A DNA stretch of 64,000 bases, from NCBI GenBank assembly GCA_964434345.1, contig CAYSUY010000003.1, positions 1-64,000 of the forward strand. The letters are read 5' to 3'. This DNA comes from CAIOSQ01 sp964434345 (GTDB taxonomy: Bacteria; Pseudomonadota; Alphaproteobacteria; CACIAM-22H2). Within the stretch, counting starts at the first letter, position 1, and each line of letters opens with the position of its first letter. This document shows positions 7,417-14,583 of the stretch, in pieces. A program made the position numbers and the translations under genes. Below the pieces are notes generated by a model. The model searched no databases. It saw nothing but the letters and a program-made list of their open reading frames with translations, and was not told the DNA's origin.

Positions 7417-8423
7417 AGGATGATTTCCGTTCGCTGAGCGGCCCCTCCAAGGCGGCGATCATGCTGCTCGCGCTCGGCCAGGACTACGCCGCCAAGGTCT
7501 TCACGTTCCTCGACGACGACGAGATCCGGGAATTGTCGCAGGCGATGTCGTCGCTCGGCAGCGTCAACGCGAAGGTGGTCGAGCGGCTGTTCGTCGAGTT
7601 CGCGAACCAGATGTCGTCCGGCGGCTCGGTCATCGGAAACGTCGAGGCGACGCAGCGTCTCCTGGCGAGCATCATGGATCCCGACCGCGTCCAGGCGATC
7701 ATGGACGACATCACCGGCCCTGCCGGGCGTACGATGTGGGACAAGCTCGGCAACGTCAACGACACGGTCCTGGCCAACTATCTCCGCAACGAATATCCGC
7801 AGACAGTCGCCGTGGTGATGTCGCGGATCAAGGCGGAGCAGGCCGCCCGCGTGATCGCCCTCCTGCCCGACCAGATGTCGCGCGACGTGGTCCTCCGCAT
7901 GCTCAAGATGGAACATGTCCAGAAGGAGGTGCTTGAGGACGTCGAGCGAACCCTGAGGACCGAGTTCATGGCCAATCTCGGACGCTCGCAGAAACGCAAT
8001 CCCTCCGAGAACCTCGCCGAGATCTTCAATGCACTGGATCGCGCCAATCTCAACCGCCTCATGGGGTTCCTCGACGATCAGGCGCCGGGCGACGCGGAAA
8101 AGATCCGCAGCTTCATGTTCACCTTCGACGATCTGTCGAAGCTCAATGGCACCGACATCCAGGCCATCCTGCGCGAGGTGGACAAGGATGCCCTGGCGAT
8201 CGCGCTCAAGGGCGCCTCGGAGGATCTGCGCAAGCTGTTCTTCGGCAACATGTCGGAACGCGCGTCGAAGCTTCTCCAGGACGAGATGGCATCGATGGGG
8301 CCGGTCCGCGTCAAGGATGTCGATGAAGCACAGCAACGGATCATTTCGACGACCAAGGACCTCATCGCACGCGGCGTGATCGAGGTGCCCGAGGAAGGCG
8401 AAGCCAACGAGTTGATCGAATAG
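7407..8423 (+). CDS. fliG: Flagellar motor switch protein FliG
   Basis: FliG is the C-ring protein that contacts the stator and transmits torque. The 338-residue protein starts MAVKDDFRSLSGPSKAAIMLLALG. It has the middle-domain motif, here NEYPQT where many homologues have NEHPQT. It also has the C-terminal torque domain (SFMFTFDDLSKL, then IQAILREVDKDALAIALKG, then DEMASMGPVRVKDVDEAQQ). The ATG at 7407 overlaps fliJ by 10 bases. In this cluster fliG precedes fliF, the reverse of the common fliF-fliG order. Confidence 0.96.
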   Translation: MAVKDDFRSLSGPSKAAIMLLALGQDYAAKVFTFLDDDEIRELSQAMSSLGSVNAKVVERLFVEFANQMSSGGSVIGNVEATQRLLASIMDPDRVQAIMDDITGPAGRTMWDKLGNVNDTVLANYLRNEYPQTVAVVMSRIKAEQAARVIALLPDQMSRDVVLRMLKMEHVQKEVLEDVERTLRTEFMANLGRSQKRNPSENLAEIFNALDRANLNRLMGFLDDQAPGDAEKIRSFMFTFDDLSKLNGTDIQAILREVDKDALAIALKGASEDLRKLFFGNMSERASKLLQDEMASMGPVRVKDVDEAQQRIISTTKDLIARGVIEVPEEGEANELIE

Positions 8424-8545
8424 GGCCTGTGGTTCGCACGGTTTCGGACCAAAACATTCTCCCGCCACGATCCACGCCGCGCATGAGTCGCGGCGCTCAT
8501 GGGAGACGTCGGCGATGCGGCGTTCCGCATTTGGGGAGTTGAAAA

Positions 8546-10279
8546 GTGGCTGACACGGCGGTTGTCGCCGCCTCGGACGAGGCGGTCGGGCGCGACGAGG
8601 GCGGACCGGCAGGCCGCCTGCTCGACGCCCTGCGCAGGCTGGGGCCGTTGCGCCTCGTCGGCCTGGTTGCTTCACTTGCGGCAATCGTCGTCGCTGTCGC
8701 GGCGTCGACGATGCACCTGATGGCCCCTGATTTCGTGCCGCTATTCTCGAAGCTTGCACCAGAAGACAGCGCAGCCATCGTGCGCCAGCTCGAGCAGGGT
8801 CGCGAGCGCTATCAGGTGGCCGATGGTGGACAGACGGTGCTGGTGGAGCGGTCGCGTGTCGCGCAGCTGCGGATCCTCGCCGCCGAACGGCGTCTTCCGA
8901 GCAAGGGGTCGCTGGGCTACGAGGTCTTCGACAAGGTCGATCCGCTGGCCACGACGACCAACCTGTTCCAGATAAACCAGATCCGTGCCCTCGAAGGCGA
9001 ACTCGCACGCACCATCGCATCGATCTCTGGAGTCGAGAGCGCCCGCGTGCACCTCGTCATTCCGACGCGCGAGCTCTTCTCGCAGCAGACGCCGGATACA
9101 CGGGCCTCGGTGGTGGTGCAGTTCCGGCCAAACATGGAATCTGCCCGCCAAAGGGTAGAATCGATTCGGCATCTCGTTGCGTCAGCGGTCAAGAACCTGT
9201 CACCGGCGCGGGTGTCGATCGTCGATACCCAGGGCAATCTTCTCGCGCGCGGCGACGGCGAGACGGCGGCCGGGCAGGCGACCGCCGTGCTCGAGCACAA
9301 GTTGGAGCATGAGCGGCGGCTACGCGCGGCCGTAGAGCGGCTGGTCGAGCAGCATGTCGGGTTCGGTCGCGTTCGCGCAGACGTCAATGTCGACGTCACC
9401 TATGCGGCGGTGGTCCGGACCACCGAGGCATTTGACCCCAAGGGGCGGGTGGAGCGCTCGGTCCAGACCGTCGAGGAGGCCTCCAACAAATCGGAACAGC
9501 GTTCCGATCAGGATCTCTCGGTTCAGCGCAACGTCCCTCCCGAGCAGCAACCTCCCGGCCAGCAGGGAACGCGCGGCAGCGAGACCCAGAGGCGCACCGA
9601 GGAGACGACGAATTTTGAAGTATCGCGGACGCAGGTAAAGGAGAGCATCGACCCTGGCTCGATCCGGCGCGTATCGGTCGCTGTCCTCGTCGACGGAGTG
9701 CGCCAGACCGATGCCTCCGGAGCCCAGACCTGGCGGCCGCGCGGCGACGACGAGCTCAAGGCGATCGAGCGGCTTGTCCGCTCTGCGGTCGGCTTCAATT
9801 CGGAGCGTGGCGACAGCGTCGAGATCGTGAACCTGCCGTTCAGCCCCGTCGAGCTTCCCGAGATCAAGGCGCCGGGCATGTTCGACTTCACCAAGGACGA
9901 CATCAAGCTGATCGCGCAGGTCGCGGTTCTCGGCATCGCCGTGGCGCTCGTCGTCCTCTTCGTCGTCCGGCCTATCGTCGCGAAGATGTTCGAGGAACGG
10001 ACCCCCGAAGCGGACGCGCTCGCGATCGAGGGCGGTGGTGCCGGCGCGCTCGTTCCGACCGAACAGGTCGACGAGGTGGCGCGGATGAAAGCGGAAATCG
10101 AACAGGAGATGCAGGCGCTCCAGGCGCAGCGCGCGCAGGCCATGGCGGAGATGATCGACATCGACAAGATCGAGGGGCAGGTCCAGTCCTCGGCGCTCAA
10201 GCGCATCACCGAGATCGTCGACAAGCATCCCGAGGAGGCGGCCTCCGTCATCCGCGGCTGGCTTACGCAGCGCGCATGA
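8546..10279 (+). CDS. fliF: Flagellar MS-ring protein FliF
   Basis: FliF forms the MS ring in the inner membrane and is the base on which the flagellum is built. From a GTG start with a good GGGGAG ribosome site (8533-8538) the protein has 577 residues. It has a transmembrane helix at about 37-57, the ring-building domain (LGYEVFDKVDPLATTTNLF, then ISGVESARVHLVIPTRELFS), a Gln/Pro-rich linker, a second transmembrane helix at about 450-475 (VAVLGIAVALVVLFVVRPIV) and a cytoplasmic FliG-binding tail. It follows fliG after 122 bases in which no clear promoter was found. Confidence 0.96.
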   Translation: MADTAVVAASDEAVGRDEGGPAGRLLDALRRLGPLRLVGLVASLAAIVVAVAASTMHLMAPDFVPLFSKLAPEDSAAIVRQLEQGRERYQVADGGQTVLVERSRVAQLRILAAERRLPSKGSLGYEVFDKVDPLATTTNLFQINQIRALEGELARTIASISGVESARVHLVIPTRELFSQQTPDTRASVVVQFRPNMESARQRVESIRHLVASAVKNLSPARVSIVDTQGNLLARGDGETAAGQATAVLEHKLEHERRLRAAVERLVEQHVGFGRVRADVNVDVTYAAVVRTTEAFDPKGRVERSVQTVEEASNKSEQRSDQDLSVQRNVPPEQQPPGQQGTRGSETQRRTEETTNFEVSRTQVKESIDPGSIRRVSVAVLVDGVRQTDASGAQTWRPRGDDELKAIERLVRSAVGFNSERGDSVEIVNLPFSPVELPEIKAPGMFDFTKDDIKLIAQVAVLGIAVALVVLFVVRPIVAKMFEERTPEADALAIEGGGAGALVPTEQVDEVARMKAEIEQEMQALQAQRAQAMAEMIDIDKIEGQVQSSALKRITEIVDKHPEEAASVIRGWLTQRA

Positions 10280-10596
10280 TGCCCGCAGAGGACACGCGGC
10301 GACTGATCGCCGAACTCGAAACCGCGCTGCGCTCGGACCGGCCTGCGGGCGTGCGGGTCGCGCGCGCGGTAGCCGCCGCTGAGGAGGCCGAGCGTCGATC
10401 CAGCGGCGGCAGTTTCGCGCCGCGCCCGACGAGCAAGGCAGACGCTGCAGCGCGACAGGTATTCTGGCGTCTCGTCGCCGAGATCCGGCGCGCTGCCGCG
10501 GCACGAACATCGCATGACGGCATGATCGCGGCGGTCGTTCAGGCGATCGAGGACGCGCGCGACGACCTCAGCGAGGATCCAGATGCTTCTCGATGA
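10276..10596 (+). CDS. Hypothetical protein coupled to fliF
   Basis: A 106-residue, Ala/Arg-rich, mainly helical protein (TRRLIAELETALRSDRPAGVR, then QVFWRLVAEIRRAAAARTS). It starts in an ATGA overlap with the fliF stop, so it is probably translated with fliF. FliH, expected near fliF/fliG/fliI, is not otherwise present, but this protein is too short and lacks recognisable FliH features, so I do not make that call. Its last 29 bases overlap the end of the convergent gene at 10568. Confidence 0.5.
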   Translation: MMPAEDTRRLIAELETALRSDRPAGVRVARAVAAAEEAERRSSGGSFAPRPTSKADAAARQVFWRLVAEIRRAAAARTSHDGMIAAVVQAIEDARDDLSEDPDASR

Positions 10597-11002
10597 AGTC
10601 CGGCAGGGTGAACACCACGCGCGGTGCGGCACGATCGGCCACGGCGCGCGCGCCGATGAGCCTGGAGAGTTCCTGCGGATCGGCGCGTCGCGCATTGCGC
10701 GCGACGAAGCCGCAATATCCATGGGTGACGACGATCACGGCATCGCGATACGCTGGCAGGTTGATCCTTACCTCCTCGGCGTCTGCGGGATCCGTCAGCA
10801 TCGTGACGCGGAAACTATAGGCGAGCGGCTTCTGGTTGTCCGCGGGCGGGACGCCGGGACAGGTCACGGCGAAACGGCCGAGTTCGATGGCTGTCGAGGC
10901 GGGTGGAACCACCGCCGGGTCCGCCGCCCCGGCCACGCCCGAGGCGAGGAAGGACATGACGGCAATGACCGCGATGCGTGAGATGGAACCTAAAATCGAC
11001 AT
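10568..11002 (-). CDS. Secreted protein of unknown function, weak FliL-like character
   Basis: A 144-residue precursor with a signal peptide (SRIAVIAVMSFLASGVAGA, about residues 8-26) and a mature part of about 118 residues. The core LAYSFRVTMLTDPADAEEVRIN, then LPAYRDAVIVV resembles the strand-helix pattern of FliL periplasmic domains (a conserved arrangement, then p.yRDavi), but there is no membrane anchor and identity is weak. Two cysteines (CPG and YCGF) may pair in the periplasm. The start codon shares two bases with the ATG of the divergent CBS gene (CATG at 11000-11003). Confidence 0.55.
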   Translation of the reverse strand: MSILGSISRIAVIAVMSFLASGVAGAADPAVVPPASTAIELGRFAVTCPGVPPADNQKPLAYSFRVTMLTDPADAEEVRINLPAYRDAVIVVTHGYCGFVARNARRADPQELSRLIGARAVADRAAPRVVFTLPDFIEKHLDPR

Positions 11003-11393
11003 GCGGATCTGCTCCTGGCCCGGGTTGGTGCGCAGATCCGGGCTTGTCTGCGTCCTCGAACAAGACAGGGTCGGGGACGTGGCGGAGATCATGGCACGAT
11101 CGAATATCGGCGCGGTTCTCGTCCTGCGCAACGACGGAATGCTCGCCGGCATCTTCACGGAGCGCGATCTGCTCCGCCGCATCGGCTCTGGTGGGGGTAT
11201 CGACATGGACGCCGAGGTGGGTGGGCTGATGACCCCTGATCCCTGGGGTGTATCCCGTGACGAGAGTGCACGGCTTCTGGCTCGCCAGATGCTGTCGCGG
11301 GGGTTCAGGCATGCGGTCGTCTTCGACGAAGACCGCACACCTGTCGGCATCGTGTCGATGCGCGACCTGCTCGCGATGCTCCTGGAGGAATGA
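11001..11393 (+). CDS. Small CBS-pair protein
   Basis: This 130-residue protein consists almost only of two CBS motifs (about residues 17-60 and 75-128). Typical elements are DVAEIMARSNIGAVLVLRND, then GIFTERDLLRRI, then FRHAVVFDEDRTPVGIVSMRDLL. CBS pairs bind adenine nucleotides or S-adenosylmethionine and regulate partner proteins. The start is uncertain: an ATG at 11001 clashes with the divergent start codon, GTG at 11028 would still give a complete domain, and ATGs further upstream lie over the opposite gene. It leads a run of twelve closely spaced plus-strand genes ending at 23377. Confidence 0.8.
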   Translation: MRICSWPGLVRRSGLVCVLEQDRVGDVAEIMARSNIGAVLVLRNDGMLAGIFTERDLLRRIGSGGGIDMDAEVGGLMTPDPWGVSRDESARLLARQMLSRGFRHAVVFDEDRTPVGIVSMRDLLAMLLEE

Positions 11394-11396
11394 CGC

Positions 11397-11690
11397 ATGC
11401 TGGGATGGCTGCGCTCCACGCTTGGCTTGGACGCCAAGGCCACGGCCGCGCCGCGACCAAACGACGGAGCCTCCGCGGTTCAATTCAGCGAGTATCGCGT
11501 CCGCGCGATTTTCCGCCGTCGAACATCGACGCATATCGATACCTGGTTCCCGGCGGCTCATCCCGACGAAGCGGTCGCCGCCGCGCGGCGCCGTTTTCCG
11601 ACCGCGGACGCTTGGGAGTATCTTGGCGAACGCCGTGACCTGACGTCGGCCGAGATCGAAGCTCTCCGACGTTCGATGGCGGCGAAGTAA
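11397..11690 (+). CDS. Hypothetical 97-residue protein
   Basis: A small basic protein I do not recognise: MLGWLRSTLGLD, a central YRVRAIFRRRTSTHIDTWFPA, and a helical C-terminus (DEAVAAARRRFPTADAWEYL, then TSAEIEALRRSM). No signal peptide or membrane helix is evident. It begins 3 bases after the CBS gene and ends 4 bases before the next, which supports it as a real gene of the same transcript. Confidence 0.55.
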   Translation: MLGWLRSTLGLDAKATAAPRPNDGASAVQFSEYRVRAIFRRRTSTHIDTWFPAAHPDEAVAAARRRFPTADAWEYLGERRDLTSAEIEALRRSMAAK

Positions 11691-11694
11691 GCCC

Positions 11695-12219
11695 GTGAAC
11701 GGCCGCGTCTTCGCGCTCGCCCTGGCTATGGTTGCCCTGCCATGGAGCGGTGCGAAGGCGCGCGCCGAGACCGCGCGGATCTGCGGGAACCAGGTCGACT
11801 TTCCCGGGCCGATTCGCCATTTCCGCCTTGACGAGTCGGATCCGTTCGGCGCCGGCGGCGTCGTAACCGGCGCGTTGCAGCAGGACAGCGACAAACTCCT
11901 TCTGCGCTTCAATTGTTGGCGCCTCGCGACACCGCGCACCGCGTTTCCGGACGAGCGGCCCACTATCGAACGCCTGTTCCGCCATACGCGCGCGCTCGGC
12001 GTGTTCAACCAGAGCTACGTCTACCTACCCGGTCAGGACCGGCTTTTCGTGCGCGTCAGCGGCGAACGCACGATCAATGGCAATGTCTACGAGGTACGAT
12101 TCGAGTTTCACCTGCTCCGCGATCGTACCCTGGGTGCGATCGTCAGCCATAAACGCGATTCCCGCGCCGCTCGGCAGCAGGCCGATGCCTTCGTCGACGG
12201 CCTGCGGTCGCTGCGGTAG
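11695..12219 (+). CDS. Secreted hypothetical protein
   Basis: A 174-residue precursor from a GTG start with a signal peptide (FALALAMVALPWSGAKARA). The mature part is beta-rich with two Cys (RICGNQV and RFNCWRL), and its C-terminal region (NGNVYEVRFEFHLLRDRTLGAIVSHKRDS) ends in a helix. No family was recognised. It sits in the plus-strand run leading into the cytochrome block, 4 bases after its neighbour, so it may be a periplasmic accessory of that system. Confidence 0.6.
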   Translation: MNGRVFALALAMVALPWSGAKARAETARICGNQVDFPGPIRHFRLDESDPFGAGGVVTGALQQDSDKLLLRFNCWRLATPRTAFPDERPTIERLFRHTRALGVFNQSYVYLPGQDRLFVRVSGERTINGNVYEVRFEFHLLRDRTLGAIVSHKRDSRAARQQADAFVDGLRSLR

Positions 12220-12233
12220 CGGAGCCGATCTGC

Positions 12234-12881
12234 ATGCGCAATCTGGTCTGTCCCGAATGCGCCGCCGCGGTGCCGCTTCCGTCGGGGCTCGGGATCCCGG
12301 CCGCGGGACGCTTGGTGTCGTGCGGACGTTGCAGCACGATCTGGCGCGTCCTCCCGCATGAGGCGCCGGCCGAGCCGCCGGCGCAACCTACAACGACTGC
12401 CGAACCCACCGGCGCGACGACAGCGAAGACCGGCGCGACGCGCGGGCGTGGCCGTGGGCGCAAGATCGCGCTGGCTGCGATCCTGGGGATCGGCGCGACC
12501 AGCTTGCTCGTTGGTCTGGCGTTCCTCGCCCGCCACCATCTCGCCGTCTGGATGCCCGCGAGCCGCGCCGTCTTTCTGGCCGTCGGTGCGTCCGTGAAGC
12601 CATCGGTCATCGAAGCCGGCATCGTCGGCTGGCGACCGGGGCGCGACGGAACGCTTCTGGTCGGATACCGGGTGGCCAATCCCACGGCCATGTCTCAGGC
12701 CATGCCGGAGATCTGCGTCGAGGGGCGCGGCGAAGACGGCGAGACGTCGTTCCGGCGATGCTTCGCGCCCGATGTCGACAAGCTGGCCCCGGATGCGGCA
12801 CGCGATGCGGAGTTCCTCGTCCTCGACATCCATGGCGCGGTAACGGTCGTGGAACTGCGCACGGCACCACCGCCGCGCTGA
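12234..12881 (+). CDS. Zinc-ribbon membrane protein (MJ0042-type)
   Basis: The 215-residue protein begins with a zinc ribbon: CPEC at residues 6-9 and CGRC at about 30-33. This is the form found in many alphaproteobacterial zinc-ribbon proteins. A Pro/Thr/Ala linker leads to one transmembrane helix at about 80-102 (IALAAILGIGATSLLVGLAF) and a predicted periplasmic domain of about 110 residues (GTLLVGYRVANPTAMSQAMPE, then DVDKLAPDAARDAEFLVLD). The topology suggests a cytoplasmic sensor or assembly domain tied to a periplasmic beta domain. Function unknown. Confidence 0.75.
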   Translation: MRNLVCPECAAAVPLPSGLGIPAAGRLVSCGRCSTIWRVLPHEAPAEPPAQPTTTAEPTGATTAKTGATRGRGRGRKIALAAILGIGATSLLVGLAFLARHHLAVWMPASRAVFLAVGASVKPSVIEAGIVGWRPGRDGTLLVGYRVANPTAMSQAMPEICVEGRGEDGETSFRRCFAPDVDKLAPDAARDAEFLVLDIHGAVTVVELRTAPPPR

Positions 12882-12884
12882 CCG

Positions 12885-13559
12885 GTGCGTCGATCCGTGA
12901 CGGACCAATCGTTGCCCGCAGCCGGGCAGAGCGTGACCGATATCGAAACCATGACGTTCGTTTCCAACGCGCCCGGGATGCAACAGGATTTTCCGCCGAT
13001 GCGGGACGGCCGCGAGATCCTGATCGCCACTCGAGGCCTGCCCGAGCTCGAAGCTCTGCTCGCATGCTTGAGCGCGCGCGTCGACGCACGCATCCTCAGA
13101 CCGGACGCGGATCCGCAGACGGCGATCGGCGCGGCGCTTGCGGAACGCGATCTCCGCGCGCTCCATCTCGTCGGGTTCGGCGCACCTGGCATAATCGCGA
13201 TCGCGGCGGGTGCGGTGATCGACGTGATGGCGGTCCGGCGCCTATGCCCCGCGGCCTCGCCGCAAGTCGAGGTCAATCTCTGGTCGAGCTTCACCGGTGC
13301 CGGAGGGCGTGGACGGCATTTCGTGCAGACCTTCGCCGAGAGCGCGCAGGTTCGCGTGCTTGCGAGCGATGGGCTGGTGGGCGGACCCGAGCGCGGCGCG
13401 AGTTGGGATCTCCCGATCGCCGCCCGGCCACGCGGGCTCGCACCATTTGTCCGCCCGGGGCGCGACGTGGTGCGGTTGCCTGACGTTGTCCACGACGTTG
13501 GCGGATTGGAACCGGAACGGACCCGATGGCACGGGAATCGCGCGCGCACCGAAGGCTAG
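12885..13559 (+). CDS. DUF4347-like domain protein
   Basis: A 224-residue protein from a GTG start 3 bases after its neighbour. A Met at 12951 is an alternative start. Residues about 45-165 match my memory of the DUF4347 fold: EILIATRGLPELEALLACL, then LRPDADPQTAIGAAL, then LRALHLVGFGAPG. DUF4347 usually occurs at the N-terminus of very large surface or calcium-binding proteins; here it stands almost alone. No signal peptide is visible. It ends 63 bases before the tetraheme cytochrome gene. Confidence 0.6.
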   Translation: MRRSVTDQSLPAAGQSVTDIETMTFVSNAPGMQQDFPPMRDGREILIATRGLPELEALLACLSARVDARILRPDADPQTAIGAALAERDLRALHLVGFGAPGIIAIAAGAVIDVMAVRRLCPAASPQVEVNLWSSFTGAGGRGRHFVQTFAESAQVRVLASDGLVGGPERGASWDLPIAARPRGLAPFVRPGRDVVRLPDVVHDVGGLEPERTRWHGNRARTEG

Positions 13560-13622
13560 GCTACGCACGAGACAGGGGTGCTCGCGTCACGCCGCCAGCG
13601 GACGCAGACCGGGGGGATATCC

Positions 13623-14579
13623 ATGCTTTGGAGCGGATTCGTGCGGACATGGGTGGTGGTTCTGGCCATCGCGGCTTGCGGGGTAGTGGCGGACAACTCA
13701 CACGCGCAACCGCACATGGTCGGGCCTCAGAAATGCGTCGATTGCCACAAGGCGGAGAACGCAGTGTGGGAAGGCTCCAAGCACGCGACGTCCTTCAAGG
13801 ACATCCATCGCAAGCCTGAGGTGAAGGACATCATCGCGGCTGCCGGTGGAAACACGAACATGCGCCGCAACGAGGTCTGCACGGCCTGCCATTTCTCGAA
13901 CACGAAGGCCAACGCCACGGCAGCGGCGACTGCGTCGGCTGGTCCTTCCTGTGAGAGCTGCCACGGCAACGCCTCGGAGTGGATAAACATCCATAACGAC
14001 TACGGCGGCGCGGGCGCGAAGCGGGAGACCGAGACGGCCGCCCACAAGGCGGAACGCATCCGCAAATCGGCCGCGGCAGGGATGATCTGGCCGTCCAATC
14101 TCTACGATGTCGCCGAGAACTGCCTGAGTTGCCACGGCCTGGGTCGAGCCGATGTTCCGGCCGACACGATCGCCAAGATGGTCGCCGCCGGCCATCCGGC
14201 GGGTTCGAACTTCGAACTTGTGCGCTACTCGCAGGGCACCGTGCGTCACCGCTTCTATCCGCCCGACGTGACCAAGAACGCCCAGATGACGCCCGCCGAA
14301 TTGTCGCGGGTATTCTTGACCGGCCATGCCGCTGCGCTGGTACAGACCTCCGCCGCGACGGGGAAATCGTCCGATCCGAAGCTTCAGAAGACTCTGGACG
14401 ACATTAAAGCCGCGGCACGGGCCGCGATCGATTCGGTCAAGGGGCAGGTTCCCGAGGCCGCCGCGCTGCTTGCCAGACCGAGCGAGGAGAACGCAAAGAA
14501 ATTCGTGGCCGCACTGGCCGCGAAGGACCTGAGCACGCAGGTCGGGTCGAGGCTGCCGGCACCCTCGACCTACAAGTGA
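13623..14579 (+). CDS. Periplasmic tetraheme cytochrome c, c554-like
   Basis: The 318-residue precursor has a signal peptide (VRTWVVVLAIAACGVVADNSHA) and four CXXCH heme sites: CVDCH, CTACH, CESCH and CLSCH. The opening pattern KCVDCHKAENAVWEGSKHATS resembles the cytochrome c554 family, whose members carry electrons in the periplasm. The last 100 residues are heme-free and helical. The ATG at 13623 has a strong ribosome site (GGGGGG, 13612-13617); an upstream Met at 13578 adds 15 residues without one. The next gene follows after 4 bases. It is the first of three multiheme cytochromes here. Confidence 0.88.
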   Translation: MLWSGFVRTWVVVLAIAACGVVADNSHAQPHMVGPQKCVDCHKAENAVWEGSKHATSFKDIHRKPEVKDIIAAAGGNTNMRRNEVCTACHFSNTKANATAAATASAGPSCESCHGNASEWINIHNDYGGAGAKRETETAAHKAERIRKSAAAGMIWPSNLYDVAENCLSCHGLGRADVPADTIAKMVAAGHPAGSNFELVRYSQGTVRHRFYPPDVTKNAQMTPAELSRVFLTGHAAALVQTSAATGKSSDPKLQKTLDDIKAAARAAIDSVKGQVPEAAALLARPSEENAKKFVAALAAKDLSTQVGSRLPAPSTYK

Positions 14580-14583
14580 CATC

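Noticed and set aside
10276..10596. FliH assignment for the gene after fliF
   Set aside because: Too short and without recognisable FliH sequence; position alone is not enough.
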